A stretch of DNA of 64,000 nucleotides, taken from positions 186,001 to 250,000 of the forward strand of contig NZ_QEWP01000002.1 of the NCBI RefSeq assembly GCF_003121985.1. The letters run 5' to 3'. A program made the position numbers and the translations under genes. The notes below the pieces were generated by a model. That model had not been told where the DNA came from. It did no database searches and saw only the letters and a program-made list of their open reading frames with translations. Below, one piece after another: positions 26,438-35,100 of the stretch. Numbering within the stretch: position 1 is the stretch's first letter; every line of letters starts with the position of its first letter. This DNA comes from Marinilabilia rubra. GTDB lineage: Bacteria > Bacteroidota > Bacteroidia > Bacteroidales > Marinilabiliaceae.

Positions 26438-28072
26438 ATGAGTATGTTTTGTTATCAATGTCAGGAAGCAGCCAAAGGCACAGGTTGCGAAATAAAAGGT
26501 GTTTGCGGAAAAACATCTGATGTAGCTAACCTTCAGGATTTACTTCTTTTTGTAACTAAAGGAGTTGCCTGGTGGAGTCAAAAAGCGGATAAGGCAGGCA
26601 TCAAAAATCCTGATGCTGAAAAATACATCATCGATTCCATGTTTATCACCATCACCAATGCAAATTTTGACCGTAACAAAATCATCGCTAAAAGCCGTGA
26701 AGGTTTTAAAGTACAGGATGAGCTGATCAAAGAGCTTGGAGAAACTCCGAAAAACGCGCCCGAATGTGCAGCATGGCGAACCGATTCCGAAGAGGAAATG
26801 GAAGAAAAAAGCGCAAAAGTTGGGGTTCTAAGCCACAAAGATGATGACATTCGTTCTCTCAAAGAACTGCTTACTTACGGTTTAAAAGGCATGGCGGCTT
26901 ACGCAGAACATGCTTACAATCTGGGCTACAACAACGCTGAAGTAAATGCCTTTATGAAAAAAGGTTTAGTGGCATCTGTAGATGAAACGTTAGGAGTTGA
27001 TGAATTACTTCCAATGGTATTGGAGTGCGGAAAATATGGTGTAGAAGTAATGTCACTTCTTGACAAGGCCAATACCGAAAGCTACGGTCATCCCGAAATT
27101 ACTTCTGTAAATCTGGGTGTTGGCACCAATCCTGGTATTTTGGTTAGCGGTCACGACCTCAAAGACTTTGAAGAGCTTCTGAAACAAACAGATGGCACGG
27201 GAGTGGATATTTACACTCACAGTGAGATGCTTCCTGCCAACTATTACCCGGCTTTTAAAAAGTACAAACACTTTATAGGAAACTATGGTAATTCATGGTG
27301 GGCACAGACCAAAGAGTTTGAAAGCTTCAATGGCCCGGTATTGCTAACAACCAATTGCCTTGTTCCTCCAAAAGACAGTTACAAAGATCGCGTTTACACT
27401 ACAGGCGCTGCAGGATTTGACGGATGTCCACACATCCCTGAAAGAAAGAATGGTCAACCCAAAGATTTCTCGGCTATCATTGAGCATGCAAAAAAATGTT
27501 CCGCTCCTACTGAGATTGAAACCGGAGAAATAGTAGGTGGATTTGCACACAACCAGGTGCTTGCCCTGGCAGACAAAGTAGTTGAAGCTGTCAAATCAGG
27601 AGCCATTAAGAAATTTGTTGTGATGGCGGGTTGTGATGGAAGAATGAATTCCAGAAACTATTATACCGACTTTGCTGAGGAACTGCCAAAAGATTCAGTA
27701 ATTCTTACTGCAGGTTGTGCAAAGTATCGCTACAATAAACTGCAACTTGGTGATATAGGGGGAATTCCAAGAATTCTGGATGCCGGACAGTGTAATGACT
27801 CCTATTCTTTGGCAGTAATTGCTCTGAAACTTAAAGAAGTATTTGGCCTGGATGACATCAATGAATTGCCTATTGTTTACAACATTGCCTGGTATGAGCA
27901 AAAAGCAGTAATCGTACTACTGGCATTGCTTTCACTGGGAGTAAAAAACATCCATCTGGGCCCCACATTACCAGCGTTCCTGTCGCCTAATGTGGCCAAC
28001 GTATTGGTTGAACAGTTTGGAATTGCCCCAATTTCCACTGTTGAAGAGGACATGTCTAAAATGATGGCATAA
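26438..28072 (+). CDS. hcp: Hybrid cluster protein (hydroxylamine/NO reductase)
   Basis: 544 aa. Hcp carries a cubane cluster and a hybrid 4Fe-2S-2O cluster. It reduces hydroxylamine in vitro and is now thought to act mainly as an NO reductase or nitrosylase in the cytoplasm. The N-terminal cluster ligands are C5, C8, C17 and C23 (C-x2-C-x8-C-x5-C), the spacing of the class I (anaerobe) type with [4Fe-4S]. Hybrid-cluster ligand regions follow, including [45 protein letters not shown] and [11 protein letters not shown]. The gene has a strong terminator. Its neighbours (ferredoxin-like protein, nrfHA, Crp/Fnr) define a nitrogen-oxide detoxification locus. Confidence 0.96.
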   Translation: MSMFCYQCQEAAKGTGCEIKGVCGKTSDVANLQDLLLFVTKGVAWWSQKADKAGIKNPDAEKYIIDSMFITITNANFDRNKIIAKSREGFKVQDELIKELGETPKNAPECAAWRTDSEEEMEEKSAKVGVLSHKDDDIRSLKELLTYGLKGMAAYAEHAYNLGYNNAEVNAFMKKGLVASVDETLGVDELLPMVLECGKYGVEVMSLLDKANTESYGHPEITSVNLGVGTNPGILVSGHDLKDFEELLKQTDGTGVDIYTHSEMLPANYYPAFKKYKHFIGNYGNSWWAQTKEFESFNGPVLLTTNCLVPPKDSYKDRVYTTGAAGFDGCPHIPERKNGQPKDFSAIIEHAKKCSAPTEIETGEIVGGFAHNQVLALADKVVEAVKSGAIKKFVVMAGCDGRMNSRNYYTDFAEELPKDSVILTAGCAKYRYNKLQLGDIGGIPRILDAGQCNDSYSLAVIALKLKEVFGLDDINELPIVYNIAWYEQKAVIVLLALLSLGVKNIHLGPTLPAFLSPNVANVLVEQFGIAPISTVEEDMSKMMA

Positions 28073-28096
28073 ATTATAAAACTTTCATATTTTCTG

Positions 28097-28129
28097 ATGC
28101 GGCAGGTTTTGACCTGCCGCATTTTTTTT
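28097..28129 (+). terminator. Terminator of hcp
   Basis: ATGCGGCAGGT (28097-28107), a TTTG loop, ACCTGCCGCAT (28112-28122), then seven T. A perfect 11-bp stem 25 bp after the hcp stop. Confidence 0.95.
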
Positions 28130-28264
28130 GACCAACAACCGCATGTTTAATAGTGTTTTTTACCACCATCACTTACAAGAAATCCAATTCTCTTTTAAAA
28201 TCTCTCATCTCCCCCAAATAATATATGGAGGTTTTAACAATAATTAAGAATAGATATAAATTGC

Positions 28265-28285
28265 AACATAATTGATAGTTATGTT
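28265..28285. promoter_or_regulatory. Inverted repeat upstream of nrfH
   Basis: AACATAA, TTGATAG, TTATGTT: perfect 7-bp arms with a 7-bp spacer. A possible -7 box with TTTTTG lies at 28299-28306, which would place the repeat's centre about 38 bp before the start site. Candidate regulator binding site for nrfHA. Confidence 0.45.
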
Positions 28286-28372
28286 TTCATTACCTCGCTC
28301 TTTTTGTAAATTTATCATTAATCATTCAGGTATTATATTACCGCAATAAAATACAAAAAAGAAAACCGAGGT

Positions 28373-28963
28373 ATGAAAAAACCAAAAATCATCCGCTGGC
28401 TTATTCCTCCGGATCCATGGAAATTCCCTGTGATTATTCTCCTGGGCATTTTTACAGGTTTGGGAGCCTTTGTTTTCCATATCAGCAAAGCCCCCTCCTA
28501 TCTTTCTGATAAACCTGAGACCTGCGTAAATTGTCATATTATGGCACCTCAATACGCAACCTGGAATCACAGTTCACATCGCGAATGGGCCACTTGCAAT
28601 GATTGCCATGTTCCACAAGACAATGTTTTTAGTCATTATTACTTCAAGGCAAAAGATGGCATGCGGCATGCCACTATGTTTACGTTCAGACTTGAACCTC
28701 AGGTAATTTTCATCAAACAGTCCGGAAAAGACGTAGTGCATCAAAACTGCAAAAGGTGTCATGAGGAACTAATTACAGATGCCCGCCTTTCAACAGTACA
28801 TCCTAAAATGAACAGACACATAAACAACCGGTATTGTACTGATTGTCACCGGGAAGTTCCACATGGCAGAGTCAATAGCCTTTCAAGTGTACCCAATGCC
28901 AGGGTTCCACTCCCCGAAAGTCCGGTTCCTGACTGGCTAAAAACCGAAGAAAACGAAAAATAA
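28373..28963 (+). CDS. nrfH: Cytochrome c nitrite reductase small subunit NrfH
   Basis: 196 aa. NrfH is the membrane-anchored tetrahaem quinol oxidase that passes electrons from menaquinol to NrfA. One N-terminal transmembrane helix (about residues 19-40, VIILLGIFTGLGAFVF) is followed by four haem-binding CxxCH motifs: CVNCH 51-55, CNDCH 75-79, CKRCH 126-130 and CTDCH 155-159. This is the NapC/NirT-type pattern at its usual length. nrfA follows after 28 bp, so the two form an operon encoding a membrane-bound NrfHA complex on the periplasmic side. Confidence 0.95.
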   Translation: MKKPKIIRWLIPPDPWKFPVIILLGIFTGLGAFVFHISKAPSYLSDKPETCVNCHIMAPQYATWNHSSHREWATCNDCHVPQDNVFSHYYFKAKDGMRHATMFTFRLEPQVIFIKQSGKDVVHQNCKRCHEELITDARLSTVHPKMNRHINNRYCTDCHREVPHGRVNSLSSVPNARVPLPESPVPDWLKTEENEK

Positions 28964-28991
28964 TAATTCAAAAATCCATTAACATATAATT

Positions 28992-30506
28992 ATGAAACCA
29001 ATCAGCGAAAAAATAAAGAAAAAACCATGGCTTGGATGGCTCATCTTTTTTGCCACCATAGTAGTCGTATTTTTACTTGGTCTTTTTGCTTCTTCTATCA
29101 TCGAGAGAAGAGCTGAAGCAACATTTGCATATACTCCGCAGGTAGAACACGGACAGTACGAACCCAGAAACGAAGTCTGGGGTAAAAACTTCCCAAGGCA
29201 GTACCAAACTTATATGCAAACCGCTGACACTTCATTCCAAAGCAAATACAACGGAGCCAAAAAAATTGACATGCTTGAAGAGGCACCGGAATTAGTTGTT
29301 TTGTGGGCCGATTATGGTTTTTCTAAAGAATATAATCAAGGCAGAGGACATTATCATGCCATAGATGATATTCGGGAAATATTACGAACCGGAGCACCTA
29401 TTGACGGGAAAGAGAGTCCGATGCCAAATACCTGTTGGACATGTAAAAGTCCCGATGTCCCAAGGTTAATGAAAGAAATCGGGCCGGCCGAATTTTACAA
29501 AGGCAGCTGGGAGGAAAAGGGCCATCAAATTGTCAACCCTATTGGTTGTGCCGATTGCCATGATGCAGAAACAATGAATCTGAGAATATCCCGACCAGCG
29601 CTAATTGAGGCTTTTGAAAGACAAGGGAAAGATGTATCAATGGCTTCCCATCAGGAAATGCGCTCATTGGTCTGTGCTCAGTGCCATGTGGAATATTACT
29701 TCAATAAGGAAAAGGTAGAAGGCGTACCTTATCTTACATTTCCATGGGACAATGGCTTCTCAGTTGAAGCCATGGAGGAGTATTACGACAACATGGAATT
29801 TTCAGATTGGACGCATGGTTTAAGCAAAGCCCCGATGTTGAAGGCCCAGCATCCCGATTACGAAGTGTACTCAACAGGAATTCATGCATCGCGTGGCGTG
29901 GCTTGTGCTGATTGTCATATGCCTTACATGAATGAAGGTGGCCAAAAATTTACAGATCACCACATCCAGAGTCCGTTAAATAACGTGGCCAATTCTTGTC
30001 AGGTTTGCCACCGTGATGAAACGGAAGAGATCGTAAAAACGGTTTACAAGCGTCAGGACCAGATTGCAGGAAACCGAGAAAAACTGGAAGAAATATTGGT
30101 TAGGGCGCATGTTGAAGCCAAACATGCATGGGATTATGGAGCGTCCGACCAACAAATGGGAGATATTCTCATGGACATTCGCCACGCCCAATGGCGTTGG
30201 GATTTTGCTGCAGCCGGGCATGGTAATTCTTTCCACAATCCGGTTGAAATAAGCAGAATTATTGGTGATGGCATCAACCTCGCCCAGGAAGCCAGAATTA
30301 AGTTATCCAGAGTGCTGGCTAATTTGGGTCAAAATGAACCAATAGCCTATCCGGATATCAGCACAAAAGCTAAGGCTCAGGCCTATTTAGGAATGGATAT
30401 GAAAAAAATGAATCAGGAAAAAGAAGAATTTCTGAGTACGGTCGTTCCTGAATGGCTCGAAAAAGCGGAAAAAAGAGAAGCCGGCTATCCGGTTCAAATA
30501 AACTGA
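28992..30506 (+). CDS. nrfA: Ammonia-forming cytochrome c nitrite reductase NrfA
   Basis: 504 aa. A periplasmic pentahaem enzyme that reduces nitrite to ammonium with six electrons. The catalytic haem is bound by the unusual Lys-ligated motif CWTCK at residues 148-152. The other four haems are bound by CADCH 186-190, CAQCH 228-232, CADCH 305-309 and CQVCH 336-340. The N-terminal hydrophobic stretch (about 14-35) is uncleaved-looking and may act as a membrane anchor or signal. Between haems 3 and 4 the family's calcium and active-site loop is present (CHVEYYFNKEKVEG ... THGLSKAPMLKAQHPDYE). It gives the cell dissimilatory nitrite ammonification and also NO removal, linking it to hcp upstream. 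Confidence 0.97.
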   Translation: MKPISEKIKKKPWLGWLIFFATIVVVFLLGLFASSIIERRAEATFAYTPQVEHGQYEPRNEVWGKNFPRQYQTYMQTADTSFQSKYNGAKKIDMLEEAPELVVLWADYGFSKEYNQGRGHYHAIDDIREILRTGAPIDGKESPMPNTCWTCKSPDVPRLMKEIGPAEFYKGSWEEKGHQIVNPIGCADCHDAETMNLRISRPALIEAFERQGKDVSMASHQEMRSLVCAQCHVEYYFNKEKVEGVPYLTFPWDNGFSVEAMEEYYDNMEFSDWTHGLSKAPMLKAQHPDYEVYSTGIHASRGVACADCHMPYMNEGGQKFTDHHIQSPLNNVANSCQVCHRDETEEIVKTVYKRQDQIAGNREKLEEILVRAHVEAKHAWDYGASDQQMGDILMDIRHAQWRWDFAAAGHGNSFHNPVEISRIIGDGINLAQEARIKLSRVLANLGQNEPIAYPDISTKAKAQAYLGMDMKKMNQEKEEFLSTVVPEWLEKAEKREAGYPVQIN

Positions 30507-30548
30507 CGCAGAATCAACAAGCGAAAAAACTATCTTCACTGATCCACA

Positions 30549-30582
30549 AAGGGAATAGAGATGAACTTATCTCTGTTCCCTT
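30549..30582. terminator. Hairpin shared by convergent nrfA and mgsA
   Basis: AAGGGAATAGAGAT and ATCTCTGTTCCCTT form a 14-bp stem with one T/G wobble and a 6-nt loop. It overlaps the mgsA stop codon. It lacks a clear T-run on either strand, so it may stabilise 3' ends rather than terminate. Confidence 0.5.
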
Positions 30583-30944
30583 ACCAATTCTTTAAGCATC
30601 ATTTCAGCAGTGGCGGGGTTTGTAGCCAAAGGCACATGATGAACATCGCAAATCCTCATAAGCATATTAATATCGGGCTCATGCGGGTGCTTATCCAACG
30701 GATCCCTAAAGAAAAACACCGCCTGAATTTTCCCCTCAGCCACTTGCGCAGCAATTTGAGCATCTCCTCCTTTTGGTCCGGAGAGAACTCTCTGCACCTT
30801 TAATCCGGCATTTTGAGCATGCAACCCGGTTGTTCCGGTGGCAATAAGATCAACATTGGCCTGATGCAAAAATTCGTAATGTTTATTGAGAAAAAACACC
30901 ATATCGGCCTTTTTTCCGTCATGAGCAATAACTGCAAGTTTCAT
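30567..30944 (-). CDS. mgsA: Methylglyoxal synthase
   Basis: 125 aa. Converts dihydroxyacetone phosphate to methylglyoxal and phosphate, a bypass of lower glycolysis under phosphate limitation. The phosphate and catalytic motif SGPKGGDAQI (about residues 55-64) contains the essential Asp; TGTTG and the FFRDPLDKHPHEPDI segment are also typical. It is shorter than the 152 aa of E. coli, as in many Bacteroidota. A box TACTTTTG on the minus strand at 30972-30979 is a likely -7 element. It is convergent with nrfA. Confidence 0.93.
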   Translation of the reverse strand: MKLAVIAHDGKKADMVFFLNKHYEFLHQANVDLIATGTTGLHAQNAGLKVQRVLSGPKGGDAQIAAQVAEGKIQAVFFFRDPLDKHPHEPDINMLMRICDVHHVPLATNPATAEMMLKELVREQR

Positions 30945-31197
30945 AAAAGTATTTTTTTACATGATAGAGATCAAAAGTAATAATTAATTATATTCTGTCC
31001 ATAAAGTACCATTTGCTGCGTTATGCTTGTCTTCAAAACAGTCATCCCGAAGCATCGGGACTCCTGCTTTTCAGACATCGCAAGCCTTCCACTTGACGCC
31101 TTCATGCAAACACAGATGAAAAGCATGAGTTTTCTTGCTGGCACTAACTAACTCCTGGAGTCTCTTAACAGTTTAAAAAAGCAGAAAAACTGGCAAT
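30945..31197. other. Gene-free stretch with a long imperfect hairpin
   Basis: 31025-31085 folds on itself: GCTTG...TCT...AAAACAG pairs with CTG.TTTT..AGA..CAAGC, around an inner CCCGA-AGCA-TCGGG hairpin. The minus-strand box at 30972-30979 probably belongs to mgsA. No gene is seen. Confidence 0.45.
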
Positions 31198-31232
31198 AAA
31201 AAAAATGCCCGGCTAAAAAACCAGGCATTTTT
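31198..31232 (-). terminator. Terminator of the rpsF-rpsR-rplI operon
   Basis: AAAAATGCCCGG and CCAGGCATTTTT form a stem with one mismatch; on the minus strand it ends in a T-run. It lies 45 bp beyond the rplI stop. Confidence 0.85.
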
Positions 31233-31276
31233 ATTTGTTTGAAAAACGTATCGTAAATTAATAAATAAGGTGAAAT

Positions 31277-31723
31277 TTATTCTGAAACAACTTCAAAATC
31301 AATTTCCACTTTTACATCTCTGTGAAGTTTAACAACAGCCTTGTAGCTACCTGTTTCTTTCACTGCATCTTCTGCAATAGAGATGTTTTTACGCTCTATA
31401 CTAAAGCCTTCTTTTTCGAGAGCTTCAGCAATCTGGATATTGTTTACGGATCCGAAAATTTTACCTGTTGAGCTGGTCTTAGCTCCGATAGTAACTTTCT
31501 TTCCTTCCAGTTTATTGGCTAATTCCTGAGCCTCATTGCGTATTTTTTCTTCTTTGTGGGCTTGCTGTCTTTTATTCTCAGCAAACACTTTCTTTGCCGA
31601 TTCGGTGGCAAGGATGGCAATTCCGCGTGGAATCAGATAGTTGCGGCCATACCCGGGGCGAACCGTCACAATATCGTTTTTGTGGCCCAATTTTGCCACG
31701 TCTTCTTTCAAAATTACTTCCAT
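31277..31723 (-). CDS. rplI: Ribosomal protein bL9
   Basis: 148 aa, normal length. The N-terminal RNA-binding domain starts [21 protein letters not shown] with the conserved [13 protein letters not shown] (about residues 22-34). A long helix ([20 protein letters not shown]) leads to the C-terminal domain. It is the last gene of rpsF-rpsR-rplI, 18 bp after rpsR, and is followed by a terminator. Confidence 0.98.
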   Translation of the reverse strand: MEVILKEDVAKLGHKNDIVTVRPGYGRNYLIPRGIAILATESAKKVFAENKRQQAHKEEKIRNEAQELANKLEGKKVTIGAKTSSTGKIFGSVNNIQIAEALEKEGFSIERKNISIAEDAVKETGSYKAVVKLHRDVKVEIDFEVVSE

Positions 31724-31741
31724 TTTGACTTCCTCCTAGGT

Positions 31742-32011
31742 TTATTTCATCAAATCGGTTACATAAGGCAACAACGCCAGGTGGCGTGCTCTTTTCACTG
31801 CCTGAGAAACTTTCCTCTGGAACTTAAGAGAAGTACCAGTGAGGCGACGTGGTAAAATTTTACCCTGCTCATTCAGAAACTTTTTCAGGAACTCAGGATC
31901 TTTGTAATCTACATACTTAATCCCGTTCTTTTTGAATCGGCAGTACTTCTTCTTTTTGATTTCAACCGAGGGAGGGGTCAGATATCTGATTTCGCTTTGA
32001 TTTTGTGCCAT
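31742..32011 (-). CDS. rpsR: Ribosomal protein bS18
   Basis: 89 aa with the core [22 protein letters not shown] and the [29 protein letters not shown] segment typical of S18. It binds with S6 on the 30S platform. It lies 3 bp after rpsF, so the two are tightly coupled. Confidence 0.98.
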   Translation of the reverse strand: MAQNQSEIRYLTPPSVEIKKKKYCRFKKNGIKYVDYKDPEFLKKFLNEQGKILPRRLTGTSLKFQRKVSQAVKRARHLALLPYVTDLMK

Positions 32012-32014
32012 GAT

Positions 32015-32365
32015 TTAGTTCTCCTTTCCTTCTTTTTTGGTTGTACTTCTTCTTTTTTCGCTGTACTGAATGGCATACTTGTCCATTTTAAAGGTCAGGA
32101 ACCGGATGACGCGTTCATCACGACGGTACTGAACTTCCAGCTTTTCAATAAAAGATGGATCGGCTTTGAACTCAAACAACTGGTAAAAACCGGTTGATTT
32201 CTTCTGGATGGGGTAAGCCAGCTTACGCAGGCCCCAGTTCTCCTGGTGCACAATTTCTCCCCCATGTTCAAGAATCATGTTCTTAAACTTTTCCACCGTC
32301 TCCTTCATCTGACCATCAGACAAAACGGGAGTTAAAATGAAAACGGTTTCATAATGGTTTTGCAT
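32015..32365 (-). CDS. rpsF: Ribosomal protein bS6
   Basis: 116 aa, with the S6 ferredoxin-like fold ([22 protein letters not shown] ... [17 protein letters not shown]). The C-terminal tail is Lys/Arg-rich ([15 protein letters not shown]). It is the first gene of the operon. The promoter candidate is at 32412-32419. Confidence 0.97.
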   Translation of the reverse strand: MQNHYETVFILTPVLSDGQMKETVEKFKNMILEHGGEIVHQENWGLRKLAYPIQKKSTGFYQLFEFKADPSFIEKLEVQYRRDERVIRFLTFKMDKYAIQYSEKRRSTTKKEGKEN

Positions 32366-32411
32366 AAAACTCTAAAATTAAGTTTAACACTATTTTTACT
32401 CTAATGCGGCG

Positions 32412-32419
32412 CAAAATTA
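32412..32419 (-). promoter_or_regulatory. Candidate promoter of rpsF
   Basis: On the minus strand TAATTTTG matches the -7 consensus TAnnTTTG. ATTG 19 bp upstream may serve as the -33 box. The expected leader is about 40 nt. Confidence 0.6.
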
Positions 32420-32437
32420 GCACTTTTTTTTCAATGA

Positions 32438-32555
32438 CCAATTATCCTTTAGCAATTATCCTTTAGCAATGAACAACTATCAGTTATCAGTAAACAATTA
32501 TCAATAAAAGACTGTCAAATGATTACTGATAATTGATTACTGGTCATTGATAATT
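32438..32555. repeat. ATCAGTTATCA-type inverted and tandem repeats
   Basis: It begins with two tandem copies of AATTATCCTTTAGC. It continues with TATCAGTTATCAGTAAACAA on one side and TGATTACTGATAATTGATTA on the other, forming a large imperfect palindrome between the DHOD-like gene and rpsF. The same kind of sequence occurs at 10275-10345 and 14232-14275. Confidence 0.55.
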
Positions 32556-32557
32556 GT

Positions 32558-33550
32558 CTACTGTTCATGTTGCCCAAAATACTTCATAAACTGTGCCCTT
32601 TCAAAAACCTCACCATGGTTAGGCAAAAGCTCACGGCCATACTTATGAACTTCATCAATGTTTTTCAGATCCTTCTTCTCCATCCATTTCTGCACTCCGG
32701 ACAATAAATCTCTGATATAGCCAGGCCCGTTTTTGTAAATGGCAGACACTACCTGAACGGAATTAGCTCCGGCGAGTATCATCTTAAACATAGTATCGGC
32801 AGAATGAACTCCTCCGGAAGCACTCAAATCGCAGGTCACCTGGTCTTTAAGCAGTCCTATCCAACGAAGTGAATCTCCATAGTCATTGGGCCCGGAATAA
32901 ACTGGTCCTGATGCTATTCGATTATTCTCAATATCAATATCAGGATTATAGTATCTATTGAACATTACAATGCCATTCACGCCAATCATATCAAACTGAG
33001 CCACAACATTACCAATATCAGTAAAATAAGGACTTATTTTAATAGATACGGGAATCGCAACATGTTCTTTTACCCGCTTAATAATTTCATAATACCCTTT
33101 AAGTATATCTTCGGCCTGAATATTAATTTTTGAAGGAATACGGTACAGATTGAGCTCAAGAGCATCAGCTCCTGCATCTTCGAGCAGCTTGGCATACGAA
33201 AACCACTCCCCGACTGAATAACAGTTAATGCTGGCAATCACAGGCACATCAGCATCTTTCTTAATATCTTTGATTAGCTGAGATTGTTTTTTAAGCACAC
33301 TTTCTTTTATCTGATAATCAAGATAATCAAGAAACTCGAGATTACTGTCCTGCTTCTCAATCCTTTCCTTCAGGTTTTTCTCGTGTTCAAAAATAATCTC
33401 TTCTTCAAAAACGGACTTCAGAACAACTCCAGCTGCTCCGAAATCAATCATTTTCAGGATGTAATCTGCTGAACTGGTAAGTCCACAGCTTCCAATAATC
33501 AAAGGGTTTTTGAAATTAAGACCGAGGTATTTTGTTTTTAATTCACTCAT
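32558..33550 (-). CDS. Dihydroorotate dehydrogenase-like protein
   Basis: 330 aa, an FMN TIM-barrel of the DHOD/PreA superfamily. It opens with KYLGLNFKNPLIIGSCGLT, and ALELNLYRIPS, VAIPVSIKISPYFTD and DLSASGGVHSADTMFKMILAGANSVQVVSAI line the barrel. The catalytic-loop residue is not clear, and the usual dihydroorotate-binding NxNxPN pattern is altered (ELNLYRIPS). It may therefore not be the pyrimidine-pathway enzyme. It lies 36 bp after nfnB in what looks like one operon, which suggests a redox partner role, by analogy with PreT-PreA, where a GltD-like and a DHOD-like subunit form one enzyme. Confidence 0.8.
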   Translation of the reverse strand: MSELKTKYLGLNFKNPLIIGSCGLTSSADYILKMIDFGAAGVVLKSVFEEEIIFEHEKNLKERIEKQDSNLEFLDYLDYQIKESVLKKQSQLIKDIKKDADVPVIASINCYSVGEWFSYAKLLEDAGADALELNLYRIPSKINIQAEDILKGYYEIIKRVKEHVAIPVSIKISPYFTDIGNVVAQFDMIGVNGIVMFNRYYNPDIDIENNRIASGPVYSGPNDYGDSLRWIGLLKDQVTCDLSASGGVHSADTMFKMILAGANSVQVVSAIYKNGPGYIRDLLSGVQKWMEKKDLKNIDEVHKYGRELLPNHGEVFERAQFMKYFGQHEQ

Positions 33551-33586
33551 AATTTTTTGATTTGGGAAGTTACTGAATTATTGGGC

Positions 33587-35086
33587 TTACCCCTTTTTTA
33601 TAGATGCTCTCTCATTGATAACAGAAAACTCCTGATCCATTGCCTCAGCCGCTTTTCTTCCATCACCCATAGCCAAAATCACAGTAGCACCGCCTCTGAC
33701 AATATCCCCTCCGGCATACATGTAAGGAACAGACGTATGAAGCGATTCATCATCAACAACAAGGGTTCTCCAATCGGTGGTTTCCAGATCCGGAAGTGAC
33801 TGTGGAATTAAAGGATTTGGAGATACCCCCACACTTACAACCACTGTATCAACATCCAACAGGTATTCAGATCCTGAAACAGGAATTGGCCTCCGTCGCC
33901 CACTGGCATCAGGTTCGCCAAGCTCCATTTTCTGGACTCTTATCTGACGCACATAGCCTTTGGCATCGCCAACATATTCAATAGGATTTTGAAGATTCAG
34001 AAACTCCACACCTTCTTCTTTGGCATGTTTGATTTCTTCTACCCGTGCAGGCATCTCTTCCTCTGAACGACGATAAATAATCATCGCCTTCTCTGCTCCT
34101 AATCGCAAGGCAGTACGAACTGAATCCATGGCCGTATTTCCACCACCAATCACAGCCACCTTCTTCCCTTTCAAAATAGGTGTATCTGTCTCTTCTTTAT
34201 TGGCTTCCATAAGATTCACCCGGGTAAGATATTCATTGGAGCTGAGCACGCCCACCAGATTTTCACCCGGGATACCCATAAACCTGGGCAGCCCTGCTCC
34301 GCTACCCACAAAAAATCCTTTAAACCCCTCCTCTTTCAAATCTTCAACTGTGGAAGTTTTACCAACAATAAAATTGGTCTCGAAGGTAACTCCCATCTTT
34401 TTGAGACTGTCAATCTCAACATCTACAACATCGTTTGGCAAACGAAATTCGGGAATGCCATATTTCAAAACACCGCCAATTTCATGAAGCGCCTCAAAAA
34501 CAGTAATATCATATCCCCGTTTCGCCATTTCCCCGGCAAAGGACAAACCGGCAGGGCCTGAACCGATGCATGCAATTTTTAAACCCTTTGAAGGCTGAGT
34601 TTCAGGAACCGAAACATTGCCGGTTTCCCTCTCATAGTCTGCTGCAAATCTCTCAAGATAACCAATGGCAACGGCTGGCTTTGCTAATCTCAGAATATAA
34701 AAACAGTTGGCTTCACATTGTTTTTCCTGAGGACAAACACGCCCGCAAACTGCCGGCAAGGAACTTGTTTCTTTTAAAACTTTTGCTGCTTCAAGAAACT
34801 CACCCCGCTCAATATTCTTTACAAATTTCGGAATATTAATCTCAACCGGACACCCCTGAATACAGGTAGGATTCGCACAGTCTAAACATCTCCTTGCTTC
34901 AAGCATGGCTGTTTCGGGTGTCAATCCTTTATTTACCTCAACATATGACCGGCGACGAATCATGGGATCCTCCTCTGGCATACTTACCCGCTCCAGCCCG
35001 GTTCGATCTTTATTTTTGATCTTTCCTCTTATATCTTTACGCCAGAAAGCATCCCGTTCCTGCTTCAATATATCTTTCTTATCCAT
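33587..35086 (-). CDS. NfnB / GltD-like NADPH-binding flavoprotein
   Basis: 499 aa. The N-terminal Fe-S domain has the Cys set CLDCANPTCIQGCPVEI and AVCGRVCPQEKQCEANC (about residues 68-130). It is followed by the FAD site CIGSGPAGLSFAGEMA and the NADPH site VAVIGGGNTAMDSVRTALRLG. Typical of the small subunit of glutamate synthase and of NfnB, the large subunit of electron-bifurcating NADH-dependent ferredoxin:NADP oxidoreductase. The FNR-like gene nfnA ends 14 bp upstream and no gltB is near, so I favour NfnB. A sulfide dehydrogenase (SudA) reading is the alternative. Confidence 0.85.
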   Translation of the reverse strand: MDKKDILKQERDAFWRKDIRGKIKNKDRTGLERVSMPEEDPMIRRRSYVEVNKGLTPETAMLEARRCLDCANPTCIQGCPVEINIPKFVKNIERGEFLEAAKVLKETSSLPAVCGRVCPQEKQCEANCFYILRLAKPAVAIGYLERFAADYERETGNVSVPETQPSKGLKIACIGSGPAGLSFAGEMAKRGYDITVFEALHEIGGVLKYGIPEFRLPNDVVDVEIDSLKKMGVTFETNFIVGKTSTVEDLKEEGFKGFFVGSGAGLPRFMGIPGENLVGVLSSNEYLTRVNLMEANKEETDTPILKGKKVAVIGGGNTAMDSVRTALRLGAEKAMIIYRRSEEEMPARVEEIKHAKEEGVEFLNLQNPIEYVGDAKGYVRQIRVQKMELGEPDASGRRRPIPVSGSEYLLDVDTVVVSVGVSPNPLIPQSLPDLETTDWRTLVVDDESLHTSVPYMYAGGDIVRGGATVILAMGDGRKAAEAMDQEFSVINERASIKKG

Positions 35087-35100
35087 ATAACCCCAATTTA

